Shown in pieces: positions 43,513 through 54,483 of a DNA stretch of 64,000 nt. The DNA is from Hyaloperonospora brassicae (taxonomy: Eukaryota; Oomycota; Peronosporomycetes; Peronosporales; Peronosporaceae): NCBI GenBank assembly GCA_947650285.1, contig CANTFL010000057.1, positions 62,001 to 126,000 of the forward strand, given 5' to 3'. The first letter of the stretch is position 1. Each line of letters starts with the position of its first letter. The notes below the pieces were generated by a model that saw only the letters and a list, made by a program, of their open reading frames with translations, was not told where the DNA came from and did no database searches. A program made the translations under genes and the position numbers.

Positions 43513-45216
43513 TCAATAGCGGCCGTTCGGCAGCATCAAGAGAGGTTCAAAGGGTACATCCGGTAGACTGTCGTCGTCATCTGTGTTCTCTTCAGTCTCA
43601 GAACTGCGTGCTATTCCCTTGGTTCGCAACTTGCGTTCGTAGAATAGCATGTACGCACAGCTGCTTAACACTTCAGCGACAGGAGCCTCACGTACACTCT
43701 CATCGGAGACGAAAAACCACTGTGACGGACCGGCGCGGCGGTATGCTGTAAAATGGCCGTACCGCTCGTTCCCATGATGCAAAATGACCGCCGTCAGATC
43801 GTACAGCAAATATTGCTTCTTACTGGCCTCGCTGACGGGTGGTGAAGACACTGTAGACCGTTGAGTTGCCGAGCACGAGGCGCCATTGATCGGCTTTTGC
43901 TCGGCAGAGTCCTCCAACTCGTACTGACAGTAGACACTCATATCTAGCTCCAAAGGGAACTCCACATACGTTTCCAGCTTGACTGCTCCACCAGTTCTCC
44001 TGTAGACTTTTCGATTCAGATGAAAACAGAATACGTCCGGACTGCGCGAGAATCGCAAGCGCTTGTAGCTTGTGCTACGGCGACGCTGAATCGGCCGTTC
44101 AAGCTGTTCCAGATCAACGCTAGACGATGAGACAGCTAGCTGCTTCAGTTTGTAAATCCAATCTTTCCGCTCCAGCTGCGCGATCTCCTGATCCAATCCG
44201 AGGCTAACGCTGCCGTGCTCACGCTGTTCCATATTCTCCATCTCCTGTCGATCTTCCTCCTCTGTAGCTTTCAGCTCGTCCGCCACACTGCAGTGGCTGC
44301 ACTCCACCCCATCAATAACCTCTGATTCCGTGTACAACTGCAGCGCGTCGGTAAGACGCGAGAGCTTTCGGTCGTCCAGGGCCACAAGCGACAGAGACAC
44401 ATCGAGAAACGGCTGGTTCTTGAGAGGCCGGACGCGAGAGCATCGACCGCACTCCAGTAAATTCACTTGTAGGCCCTGCAGCGGGTTCCAGCTTCGGTCG
44501 TCGACTGCTTGCAGTAGCCGGAGATCGCTGATCGAGCTCAACGTTCCAGTATCTTGACCGTTCGTCATTATCAAGTCGACCAAGCCGCGGTCTCGTACCG
44601 AACAACAGCGTTGCTCATTGCCCACGAGCTTGAATAGAAACTGAAGCAGCTCTTGCGAGTCCTGTCAGGCAGTACCAGCAGCACCACCACCAATACCACA
44701 ACCACAACCCGTCAATCAAGACGAACACACAACGATACATAAGTAACAATAGCAACATATCAGTAACAGCAACAAAAGCAACAAAAAGTAACGAGCCAAT
44801 CCATCCCCACTTGCTGTTTGTTGCCCCGGAAGGCGCTCAACCTGCTCGTGAGCTCCGCGTTCAGGATCCGTGGCGCCACAACGACGCGACGCGATTGGCC
44901 ATCAGCTTCTCGGGGCATCAGCGCTGCTCAATGCATCGCGTGTGGAATCAGGTCAGCTGGGCCTATGCTTTCAGCCAGTAACAAGCAAGAACGATCGACC
45001 AGGGACGCACGCACCATCGAGGCAGTCCCGCAAGGCGCCAGTGAACGTGACCGTGCGCTTCGTGACGCGCGCGCGCTGCTCGATCTCCTCGAGGTACTCG
45101 TGGACGCTGGGCAGCGACGCTAGCGCCTGTAGAATCGCATTGAAGAAGCACGTGTTGCCCAGGTTCTGGAGCCCAGGCACGACCAGCCGCGGCGTCTTGG
45201 CCGCGAGGTGCGACAT
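43513..45216 (-). CDS. USP30-like ubiquitin carboxyl-terminal hydrolase
   Basis: Three exons, 45216-45015, 44923-44811 and 44661-43513, give 487 residues with consistent phases. The catalytic Cys box is GLQNLGNTCFFNAILQ (Cys23), the KQQDSQELLQFLF box spans the exon 2-3 junction, and the His box is GNERYGHFTAYRRAG near the C-terminus, followed by AYMLFYER. All catalytic elements are present. Length and spacing resemble USP30, but I see no N-terminal membrane anchor, so mitochondrial location is not supported. Zinc-binding CxxC pairs occur (CGRCSRV, CSHC). It ends 253 bp from the hnRNP-Q-like gene and starts 249 bp after the glutaryl-CoA dehydrogenase stop, with CCAAT boxes in that gap. Confidence 0.88.
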
Positions 45217-45252
45217 GGCTACAGTCTGTTTGTTGCAAAAGAGACAATGGGG

Positions 45253-45313
45253 TTCGATTGGGTTGGGTGCAGCCTTTTCGACCAATCAACATCGAGACCA
45301 AATTAAACCAATC
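45253..45313. promoter_or_regulatory. CCAAT-box cluster upstream of the USP gene
   Basis: ATTGG at 45257-45261 and CCAAT at 45282-45286 and 45308-45312 lie 41-96 bp upstream of the USP start (45216, minus strand). CCAAT is the NF-Y core; binding here is inference. Confidence 0.45.
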
Positions 45314-45464
45314 ACGTCCATGTTGAAGGGGCACGGGCGCAGCTGCCTACCACACCCACTCATCGACAGACCGACCCGACCCATCGAAAGAGTCAGTAGC
45401 TTTCTGCTGACTTATTGCAATCGAAAAGTCGTCCTACAGACTGTGGCTAGTGTCGTCTTCGTGG

Positions 45465-47455
45465 CTACGGCGCCATGCGGGGCACAAAAGCAGGGAGACC
45501 TGTGATCGCACGGCCGAGAATCAGCGCGTGCACGTCGTGCGTGCCTTCGTACGTGTTCACGGCCTCCAAGTTCACCACGTGACGCATGATATGGTACTCG
45601 TCGGAAACGCCGTTGCCGCCGAGCATGTCTCGCGCATTGCGCGCAATCTCGAGGGCCTTGCCACAAGAGTTGCGCTTGACCATCGAGATTAATTCCACAG
45701 GAGCATTCCCCTCGTCGAGCAGACGACCGACTTGCAGGCATCCTTGAAGACCGAGCGTGATTTCCGTGTTCATGTCCGCCAACTTTTTCTGGATGAGCTG
45801 GTTGCTGTGACAGGAATGAGAGCGGGCAAACGTCACTTGGGACTCCAGCAACAACTTGCAACGCAAGCATGCACTATCGCAGTACGTACGCAGCAAGTGG
45901 AGCGCCGAACTGAGAGCGGTCCATGGTGTACTGGCGAGCAATGTCCATGCACGAATCTATCGCGAAAAAACCACGAGATCAATCCATACACAAGTCAGAC
46001 CAGCCGTGAAACACGATTACTGACGCATGCACGTACATGCTGCACCAAGCGCTCCCCAGGCGATTCCGTAGCGAGCACTGTTGAGGCAGGTGAAAGGGCC
46101 CTGCAATCATTGCAAGCTGTCAGACATGACACGGCGCACGTGCGACAAGAGTTTACGCCATTCCATACCTTGAGGCCCTTCACGTTGGGCAGCATGTTTT
46201 CCTTTGGAACCTCAACATCCTCCATGAAAATCATGCCAGTCGCAGATGCCATCAACGTCGCCTTGCCTTCGATGTAAGGGGCTGATAGACCGGGGAAGTC
46301 CTGATGCGAAGATGTCAGTACAGCCGTTTGCCATGTCAAGCACACACGATGCAAGCAGCGCACCTTCTCGAGGATAAACCCACGAATGTCACCTTCATCG
46401 TCCTTGGCCCATACGAGGAAGACGTCGGCGATCGGGGCGTTGGTAATCCAGTTCTTCGATCCGTTGAGCACGTACTTGTCTCCTGTCAGTCTAGCGCGCG
46501 TCTCCATCCTTTTAACGAACACATACACATACAGAGGCACAAGACAATGAGATCCACTAAATCCTGTATCGCAACATACCGGACACCGTACGAGCTGGGG
46601 TCGGATCCGTGGTTCGGCTCTGTCAAGCCAAAGCAACCGATGATTTCGCCCGCGGCGAGGCGGGGCAAGTACTACAAATGGCAAAGCCAATACAACACAG
46701 CGCAGTGAGTGAGATGACCGCACAAGCATCACCGACAAGGTCAATCCCCTACGCACACAGACGTGTGTACCCACGAATGCATAAGTCAAAACACACCACC
46801 ACCTACCTTTTCCTTCTGCTCATCCGATCCAAAAGTATTGATCGGGTGCATCACTAATGATGACTGCACACTCATCGCCGAGCGGTACGCGCTGTCGACC
46901 TGCCACCATGCAACCACCCGCCCAATTCACCTCAAAAATCAGTCGACAAGCACACAAATCCTACAACGCAACACAACACAACCAACGCGAATCGCGTCCG
47001 CTACGCACCCGCTCGACAGCGTTCGCAATGAGGCCATAGGACACATAGCCCACTCCTGCACAGCCGTATCCCTCAATCGTGGGCCCCAAGAAACCCATGT
47101 CGCCCATTTCGTTCATAATCGAGCGATCAAACACGCCTTTTCGGTTCGCTTCGACAATCCGTGGCAGCAGCTTTGCTTGGCAGTAGTCCGTGGCAGATTT
47201 CTAGTGCACACACATACGTCGATGTATACACATACACATAGACATACAAACAGTCAAACAAACGAACGAATCGCTCGCCCATCGGTGCAAAAGTATATAC
47301 AGTACCTGGATCATGGCCTCCTCGTCCGTGAGCTGATCTTGCAGCAGCAATGGGTCACGCCAGTTGTAGACATTGCGGCCGCCAGCTACGCCGCGAATCG
47401 ACCCGAGCGAGCGGCGGGCGGTGACGGAGGACACAGCGAGCGACTTGGCCAGCAT
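45465..47455 (-). CDS. GCDH: glutaryl-CoA dehydrogenase, mitochondrial
   Basis: Nine exons: 47455-47306, 47200-47009, 46899-46807, 46671-46580, 46508-46364, 46300-46169, 46100-46037, 45956-45890 and 45804-45465, totalling 424 residues with every phase matching. The enzyme oxidises and decarboxylates glutaryl-CoA to crotonyl-CoA in lysine and tryptophan breakdown. The N-terminus [15 protein letters not shown] is a mitochondrial presequence. Acyl-CoA dehydrogenase landmarks are [20 protein letters not shown]-like [11 protein letters not shown], and the catalytic Glu in [16 protein letters not shown] (human Glu370 equivalent), followed by AITGLPAF. Four residues (YGVR) sit between GSDPSS and METRA where animal proteins have none, created by exon 4's GTATGT donor. 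Some introns contain CATACA-type simple repeats. Confidence 0.95.
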
Positions 47456-48415
47456 TGCGTCTGAGATGAATGAGGTGAATCGAATTGTGGCGAGTGGGAG
47501 TGGGAGTGGGTTTTGGTGGCCGCTGATTGGCTCGTCCTATACCGTGATTGGAAGTTTGTATGCGTTGATCGACGACGTCTGTAGAAGACCATGTGCGTCT
47601 TCTGCACGAAAACGGCAGTGGCTCAACAGCACTTCAACGTGGCATCAAGAGAGCGACTTCTCATGCAAACAAACAGCTGTTGATCGTGCCAACAAGAACA
47701 CGAGCGACTCGGAGCGTCAACTAGAGAGGGAAACTGGAAGAGGAGACAAAGCTTCGGATGTCGTTGTGGCTGCGATTGCGCGATTGCGTAGTTGTGGACA
47801 GTGCGCGCATGTCTTTGCGGTGCAACTAGTGGCAAAGCACCGCTACGGTATGGCGACGAGAAGAGCAGATTTAGTGTCGTTCTTTGGTTGTTGATTGAGG
47901 AGACCGAAATGGTTGAGGTTTCGACGAGCAGGAATGGCGTTTCTGGGGTCCGTGTGACAAGACTGTCAGGTGCATCGACGAGTATGATGTCGGCATCGGT
48001 CGAAAGGTTTGTGTTAAGTACATGACTCCTACCAGCGGTCTATCTCTCTTGCTGTCGTTGACCCGAGCAGCAGGTTGAAGACACTCGATAGGTACGTTTT
48101 TTACGAAACCGGTGCGTGATGTTCCGGATAACGGCTTCTCTCTGCATGGCATTAGAGAGGGGGAATCCGAGAGAGGCGGTGGTGAGCTTACGCCTACTGA
48201 TTGGCACAGTCAAAACGTGGGATGACGCGCCGTTGCGCTCCCCACTTCTACGTCGCCGTCGACCACGTTGTTCTTTTCAGCCAATCGTCGTCGTTCACTC
48301 TGCCATCGCCGTTGATTGGCCAATAAGGCCTCGCATCGATCACCCCTTTGCCAACGGCACACGTAAGCGGTGGAAGACCCCCCGGCGACGTCACGTGGCG
48401 GCAGATCCTGCGATA
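47456..48415. promoter_or_regulatory. divergent promoter region with CCAAT boxes
   Basis: The 960 bp between the GCDH start (minus) and the AP-1 gamma start (plus). It holds CCAAT/ATTGG cores at 47526-47530, 47547-47551, 48199-48203, 48281-48285 and a palindromic pair ATTGGCCAAT at 48315-48324. The pairs nearest each start probably serve that gene. No supported gene occurs inside; open frames at 47373-47894 and 47871-48152 lack domains. Confidence 0.5.
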
Positions 48416-51400
48416 ATGAGTCAGAAGCTGCGCGATCTGATCCGCGCCGTGCGTGCGAGCAAGACAGCAGCCGAAGAGAGAGCGGTCATTGCCAAGGAGA
48501 GCGCGTTGATTCGCACGGCGTTCAAGGACCAGGACAAACAGTACCGCCATCGGAATGTAGCCAAGCTGCTCTTTATCCACATGCTCGGATATCCGTCGCA
48601 TTTCGGTCAAATGGAGTGCGTCAAGCTCATTGCGAGTCCGTACTTTGCCGAGAAGCGCATGGGCTACTTGGGTCTGATTCTACTGCTCACGGACCAGGAG
48701 GACGTGCTGACGCTCGTGACAAATTCTGTGAAGAAGTGAGAAGTAGTCGTGAGCAGAAAAGGAGGAGGAGGAGGAGGAGGAGGAGGAGGAGGAGAAGGAG
48801 AGAGGGAGAAGAAACGACGCGGTAGCCTTTTGCACATCGGTTCTGACGGTTTGTGTGAGGTGGACGTGACGTTGTAATTTGTAGTGATCTGAACAACCAG
48901 AACCAGTTTATTGTGGCTCTGTCGCTCATGGCTGTGGGCAACGTGGCTTCTGTACGTACGGGAAGATAGGGGATTGCAGGGAAAAGCGTATGCGCTAACT
49001 GTGTATTGTCACTCCATCTTCTTCCGTTTTGTGTGGTGATGACGTGTCTTAGGCGGACATGGCGCGTGACTTGGTGATGGATGTCGACCGTCACTTACGT
49101 AGTGACAATGAACATCTGCGCAAGAAGGCGGCACTGGCGGCCATCCGTGTGTTTACGAAGGTGCCAGATCTAGTGGAAGACTTTACGGAATCGATCTTGG
49201 GACTGCTGCGTGCCAAGCACCACGGTGTGCTGCTTGCAGGCGTGCAGCTCATTACAGAGGTGGTGTTGCTTGACACGGCGAACCTGAAGAAATTCAGCAG
49301 CCTTGTTTCGAAGCTCGTTCGTCAGCTGCGTAATCTGCTGTCCATGGGGTACTCGAGCGAGTACGACGTCAGCGGCATTGCCGACCCGTTTCTGCAGGTT
49401 GCGATCTTGAAGCTCTTGCGGCTGCTAGGCAAGGACAACGAGGAAGCCAGCGAGGCGATGAACGATGTGTTGGCGCAAGTTGCTACGAACACGGAGACGG
49501 CCAAGACAGCTGGCAATGCAATTCTGTACGAATGCGTGCAGACCATCATGACTATCGAGAGCGACAGCGGGCTTCGTGTGCTTGCTGTCAATATTCTGGG
49601 ACGTTTTTTGCTCAACCGCGACAACAACATTCGCTACGTAGCCCTCAACACGCTATCAAAGGTTGTCGCAGACGACGTTACGGCGGTGCAGCGTCATACC
49701 AACACGATCGTGGACTGTCTGAAAGATCCGGATACGTCCATTCGTCAGCGTGCACTCGAGCTTATCTACTCACTTGTGAACTCCGTCAATATTCAGTCGG
49801 TACGCAGATCGCTGTCATTTGCACTCAAATGCTGAGCTGCGGACCGTTGTCAACTAATTGGTGAACGCATGCTTACGTTCAGCTCGCTCGTGAGATGCTC
49901 AATTATCTCGTAATCGCTCCGAATGACGAGAAGCCTGAACTGTGCTCTCGAATTGCCGGTAAACACACCTGAATGGCTGTTCTGCTACTCGAGCTACATG
50001 TACCGCTTCAGCAAATACTAACGATATGGTATATGCTACTTGTAGATGCGGTTGACCGGTTTGCGCCCTCGAGCCGGTGGCACATCGATACGCTGATCAC
50101 GATGCTGTCGATTGCTGGTTCGACACTGCCGGACGAGCGGATATGCAGTTCGCTCATAACGCTCATTCAGCGCAACACAAATCTGCACGCTTACGTTGTC
50201 CACAAGCTCTTCTGGGCCCTTCGCGACGATGTGTCTCAGCTATCTCTTGTGCACGTTGGTATCTGGTGCATCGGCGAGTACAGCAAGCTTCTGTTGCTGG
50301 ACGCTCCTGCCTCGGAAGATACGCTTGATGACAAGAGCCGTGTGGAGGAGAGCAGTGTGGTTGAGCTGTTCGGGACGATTTTGCGTCATCATGGATCGAC
50401 GGACATCACGCGCGCGTATTCATTGAACGCAATGGTGAAGCTCACGACGCGACTCAGCGCTTCGACTGAGATCGCTAAGCTCAATTCGATGCTTTCTTCC
50501 TTCAAAACATCCGTGGTGCTTGAGCTCCAGCAGCGCGCTACGGAGTATACGACGCTTGGCCAGCCGCAATGGTCGTCTCTTCGCAGTGATGTTCTTGCTG
50601 GCATGCCCGCCATCGACGCATCCAAGGTGCGCAGCCGCAACGATGATCTCGTGTCGTCAGTCGTGGGTTCTGCCGACCTTCTGGGTGACGAAGATACAGG
50701 AGCGAGCACAAGTCACGGGAACACCATAGCCGCGCCAAAGCTTGTCCAAGCTGCACAGTCGAGCGCTAGCACAAGTCTGTTGGATCTGGACGACATCTTT
50801 GGAGGTGCATCAGCATCGAACGCGGAAACAACAATGCCAGCTCCGTCTTCCGCTTCGACTGCACCTCCTGCTGTGGATTTGCTTGCCGACATTTTCTCTG
50901 GTGGTTCGGCTGCACCAGCTTCTGCACCTAGTTCCGGAAGCGGCGGTGTAGTCGCCCCAGGAGCCGACGACTTACTAGGATTGATGGGCTTTGGCACACC
51001 TGCCCCTGCGCCAGCTCCTCCTGCAGCAATCCCGCCAGTGCGTGCTTACGAGAAGAATGGGTTGACTGTGGACTTGACGATCACGAAGCCCAACCCTGAC
51101 GATAAGTCCGTGACGTACATCACGGCGACCATTCGGAACTCCACGGCCGTTATGATCGAGAAGTTTGTATTCTTGGCCGCGTTCCCGAAATATGTGAAGC
51201 TGAAAATGGAGCCCCCCACCGGTGATGCAGTGCCACCGAACAGTAGTGGCGCAGTCACTCAGGTCGTCAAGGTCCAGAATACTTTGCAGGGAGAGGTAAA
51301 GTCGCTCGATTTGGTTCTCGCTGCTGTCTAGATTGCTAATGCGTTTTTGTTCAGAAACCCGTGCTGATGCGAATCAAGCTCGAGTATGTTGTGAATGGCA

Positions 51401-51450
51401 GCAAAGTGGAGGACATGGCGACAGTCAGCAACTTCCCGTCCAACATTTAG
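48416..51450 (+). CDS. AP-1 complex gamma-adaptin
   Basis: Six exons, 48416-48735, 48885-48951, 49053-49799, 49883-49958, 50046-51295 and 51355-51450, encode 851 residues, the usual gamma-adaptin size. The adaptin trunk begins [21 protein letters not shown] and includes [27 protein letters not shown] and the helical solenoid repeats. A Ser/Ala/Pro-rich hinge contains [12 protein letters not shown] clathrin-box sequence (SLLDLDD) and DLL repeats. The C-terminal ear ([15 protein letters not shown] then [20 protein letters not shown]) ends at 51450; the last exon is needed because reading through its intron stops early. Gamma-adaptin sorts cargo with clathrin at the trans-Golgi and endosomes. 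Intron 1 holds a (GGA)n repeat. Confidence 0.95.
48760..48800. repeat. GGA/GAG microsatellite in intron 1 of AP-1 gamma
   Basis: About ten GGA units followed by AGGAG-type purine sequence, just after the exon 1 donor. Purine-rich runs in this place could vary in length between strains. Confidence 0.8.
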
Positions 51451-51749
51451 CCAATATCCGGATGGGAACGAAGCACGCTGATGCGTGTAATCTGCTCGGC
51501 TAGAGCTTACAGTTGCATCAGCTGTCGACGATGGCAAGTCGGGACGCGTGACCTGCCTACTGGAGTACGATAAAGCCGAGAATAGGTGTTCCCGTACGAG
51601 AACGATGCCCAGCCGATGTTTGCGGTCCTGTCTAGCTGTAACGATGACGAAGGGTAAGAAATACAGCCGTGCTCGTTTCGTGTTAACAGCTATTGCGCTT
51701 GTCACCACCCTGTGCAAGTGCGAATTCGGTGCAAGCAGTACGTACGGCG

Positions 51750-52728
51750 CTATTTCAGCGTGGAGAGGCGGAATTGCCAGTACGCTTTCCTCACGCGGTC
51801 CGTCTCGTTCATCAGTATCTCCAGGTGTTTTTTCGCTTCGTCAACAGCCTCAGCTGTGGCTTCATTCACGAGCAAATCCACCAGCAGCGCTGCCGCAAAG
51901 ATACAGTCATCTGTAGCTGCCAGTATCTCCCGCGTCTTGCCCTTCAGCTGTGCAGCAAAGGTCGTTTCGTGGCCACGCACGAGACCGCGAAGGTAGTTCC
52001 ACGGACTCTCGTTGTGCACTGCCACCGCGATCTTCTCAAGCGTGTAGTCGACTTCACGCTGTCGCTCTTCGTTGCTCGCAAGCCCGTCTGTGTTGTTCAG
52101 CACGACCCACCGATGGTTCCACGCCGAGTTGTTCCGCACGTCCTCCTGCAGCATCTTGTCCACGAATTCCAGCTCTCCGTCCCACAGCGAAAAGGTCTTG
52201 ACTGCCCACTGACGGTGCGCCCACGCGTGGTAGTTCTTGGCATCCACGTCAAACGACAGGGCACACAGCAGCTTCTCGTCACTGCCGTCGTTTATCATGG
52301 TGCAGATCTCGCGACGGTAGTTCCAGATCTGATAATTCTTGGGGTGCTCAAGCGCCATGTCGGCCGTGAACCGGAGCTCGGCCCGAAGGTCCGAGCCCAG
52401 GGCCTCGAGCACGCGCCGTCGAAAGTACCAGACCGTGTAGTTCGCTGGATTTGCGTTGATCACGTCCAGCGTGAGGGCCAACGTGCGTTCACTGTACTCG
52501 TTCGTCTTGAGCACTCCGCGGAAGCAGTCCATCACGTCCGTAACTGCGCGTGCAGTGAGAGACAGTCGGGGAGCACGAGACACGTGAGGGGCACGTGGAC
52601 AAGAGAGACGAACGGGGGATGTTGTACGTACATTCGGGCGCGTAGGCGATGCTCACGATCGGGTCAGGGCCGTCATCTTGCGGCACTTTGGCCACATCGC
52701 GCCACGTCGGGTCGTCTCGGTACTTCAT
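51750..52728 (-). CDS. farnesyl/geranylgeranyltransferase type I alpha subunit
   Basis: Exons 52728-52632 and 52543-51750 give 296 residues (phase 1 junction, donor GTACGT). The alpha subunit is shared by protein farnesyltransferase and geranylgeranyltransferase I, which add isoprenoids to CaaX proteins. Five PFTA repeats are visible: NYTVWYFRRRV, NYQIWNYRRE, NYHAWAHRQW, NSAWNHRWVV and ESPWNYLRGL. The N-terminal exon (MKYRDDPTWRDVAKVPQ) holds the usual conserved start. Longer N-terminal ATGs exist in the open frame (up to 52860) but only this one precedes conserved sequence. It is convergent with AP-1 gamma, 299 bp apart. Confidence 0.93.
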
Positions 52729-52949
52729 GAAAAACGCGTTTTGGACGCATGCAGAAACCACTTTTTTGTGACCAGTGCAAAGGGTTCGAGCACACGTTGC
52801 GCAACCTTCGGCGCACATTTTGGACGGCCGAAACGAAAGGAACAGCATGCAGTCGAACAAAGTCCGACCAACAGAAGCCCGAGATTAGCATTGGGCATTG
52901 CGGTCCAAAAGCACGATCAAGCTATCACTTGGGCTCCTTTGGCTCCGAC

Positions 52950-53492
52950 TTAGGCTACTTTGCGCTTGAGGACAGCACGGAGGTCATCTGCCGTCTGCTT
53001 GGCAATGTCTTGAGACCGCATCATGAAGCGGTCGGAGATCCAGCAGACTGTAAAGTAGATGAGTCCAAACGGGAGCTGTTCGGTCGACAAGTCGCCTGCG
53101 AGACGCGGTCGACCCATCACGCGCGACGTGTAGCTCGTGGCAAACCAAAAGCCCTGCAGCAGCGAGAAGACAAACGCCACTTTGAACGCCAGCAGCGGGT
53201 TCAGCCATCGCCGGATGAAGAGCACTGTACTGACGCCGATCCCGACCGTCAAGAGCTCAAAACCGGTAGTGAAGTCGATCCCCCGTGCGCTCTGGCGCAT
53301 GCGCTGCACCTCGACGAAACTCATGAGCCCCACGAGACCCGACATCTTGCTCAAGAGCGACACCCACTGCTCGTTGAAGTACACTGTCTTGGTGTAGTGC
53401 TGCAGCACCTTTTGGTTCGCTGCCTCTTCGATCGTCTGCTGGATCGCCTGCTGCTTCAGGCGCTCAGCTCGCTGTCCTGCACTCGTCTCCAT
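52950..53492 (-). CDS. unknown small multi-TM protein
   Basis: Single exon, 180 residues. The N-terminus is a helix (QRAERLKQQAIQQTIEEAANQK) followed by HYTKTVYFNEQWVSLLSKM. Hydrophobic segments lie at about 77-93, 101-120 and 140-153, the last part ending FGLIYFTVCWISDRFMMRS. The C-terminus is charged (QTADDLRAVLKRK). I do not recognise the family; the pattern suits an organelle membrane protein. Its start is 316 bp from the mitochondrial GrpE start on the opposite strand, so co-regulation with a mitochondrial gene is possible but unproven. Confidence 0.75.
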   Translation of the reverse strand: METSAGQRAERLKQQAIQQTIEEAANQKVLQHYTKTVYFNEQWVSLLSKMSGLVGLMSFVEVQRMRQSARGIDFTTGFELLTVGIGVSTVLFIRRWLNPLLAFKVAFVFSLLQGFWFATSYTSRVMGRPRLAGDLSTEQLPFGLIYFTVCWISDRFMMRSQDIAKQTADDLRAVLKRKVA

Positions 53493-53541
53493 TGACCGCC
53501 GCCTCGCTCGAATGAATATGCTGCGTCCCCGTGTTCAAGCC

Positions 53542-53613
53542 GTAAACCCAGCAGTAAAACCAGCGGTACAACCAGCGGTACAACCAGCGGTAAACCCAGC
53601 GGTACAACCAGCC
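53542..53613. repeat. six-copy 12-bp minisatellite GTACAACCAGCG
   Basis: Six contiguous 12-mers in 72 bp: two exact GTACAACCAGCG copies plus variants with AAACC, AAAAC or a final CC/CA. It lies in the divergent promoter between the TM protein start (53492) and the GrpE start (53809). Confidence 0.9.
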
Positions 53614-53701
53614 GTCTAAAAGCATCGTCACAAGTCGGAAAGGTATGATATCGGTTGCTGTCGGTATCAATCGACTTGTGGGCCGGTCAAGCGTGTAATC
53701 C

Positions 53702-53717
53702 CCTGTGAAACCCGATA
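53702..53717. promoter_or_regulatory. third copy of the CCTGTGAAA-CGATA promoter motif
   Basis: CCTGTGAAACCCGATA matches the motifs at 8145 and 8220 at 14-15 of 16 positions and lies 92 bp before the GrpE ATG. Confidence 0.5.
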
Positions 53718-53808
53718 TCGAGATCAGTGGACGCCAACGCTTCCAACGTCCGCTGCCTACGCCTGAGCTCCGCCGACTGACCGTATCCCTCGTCGCTCCT
53801 CTTGCGCT

Positions 53809-54483
53809 ATGCTCCGCCGCGTCGTCCTGTCGCGCGCCGCCTTTCGTCGCGTGTCTCCACCGATGCGCAGTGTCAGCCACACTGCAGTTTGCTATGCGGA
53901 GGAGCACGAGACGCCCACGGACGGAGCAGCTGCCGCGAAAGAGAAGACGACCGACGAGCCCAAAGCAGAGCTGTCGGAGTCGGAGACGCTGCAGAAAGAG
54001 GTCGAGGAGCTCTCGAAAGCCAACAGAGACATGAACGACCGTCTGCTGCGGGCTCTGGCGGACGCAGAGAACGTGCGGCGCATCTCCCGCATCGACGTGA
54101 GCAACGCACGAGAGTTTGCCATCTCCAAGTTTGCGAAAGCGCTGCTCGACGTGTCGGACAATCTGAAGCGCGCGCACGAGAGCATTGACGTGGGGGCCCT
54201 GCAGCCCGAGAAGCAGCTGGACGCGATCAAAGTGTTGCACGAAGGTGTCGTGATGACGGAGAGCCAGTTGCAGAAGGTGTTTCGGGAGTTCAAGATCAAT
54301 CAGGTGGGCGCAGTGGGGGACAAGTTTGACCCCAACGTGCACGACGCTCTGTTTGAGTACGAGGACGCCACGAAGGAGGCAGGATCGATTGGACAGCTCG
54401 TGAAGCCGGGCTACCTGTTGAACGAGCGAGTCATTCGCCCAGCGCAGGTGGGGGTCGTCAAGGCGCCTTCCAAGGCGCAGTAG
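53809..54483 (+). CDS. GrpE, mitochondrial nucleotide exchange factor
   Basis: Single exon, 224 residues. The N-terminus (MLRRVVLSRAAFRRVSPPMR) is Arg-rich and acid-free, a mitochondrial presequence. A Glu/Lys-rich coiled coil follows (ETLQKEVEELSKANRD), then the GrpE core with the family signature region LRALADAENVRR, FAISKFAKALLDVSDNL and KPGYLLNERVIRPAQVGV at the C-terminus. GrpE drives ADP release from mitochondrial Hsp70 during import and folding. Length fits the family. Its divergent partner is the small TM protein. Confidence 0.96.
   Translation: MLRRVVLSRAAFRRVSPPMRSVSHTAVCYAEEHETPTDGAAAAKEKTTDEPKAELSESETLQKEVEELSKANRDMNDRLLRALADAENVRRISRIDVSNAREFAISKFAKALLDVSDNLKRAHESIDVGALQPEKQLDAIKVLHEGVVMTESQLQKVFREFKINQVGAVGDKFDPNVHDALFEYEDATKEAGSIGQLVKPGYLLNERVIRPAQVGVVKAPSKAQ

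Noticed and set aside
52780..52830. GGTTCGAGC-like B-box (possible tRNA gene)
   Set aside because: No A-box, acceptor stem or cloverleaf could be drawn around it.
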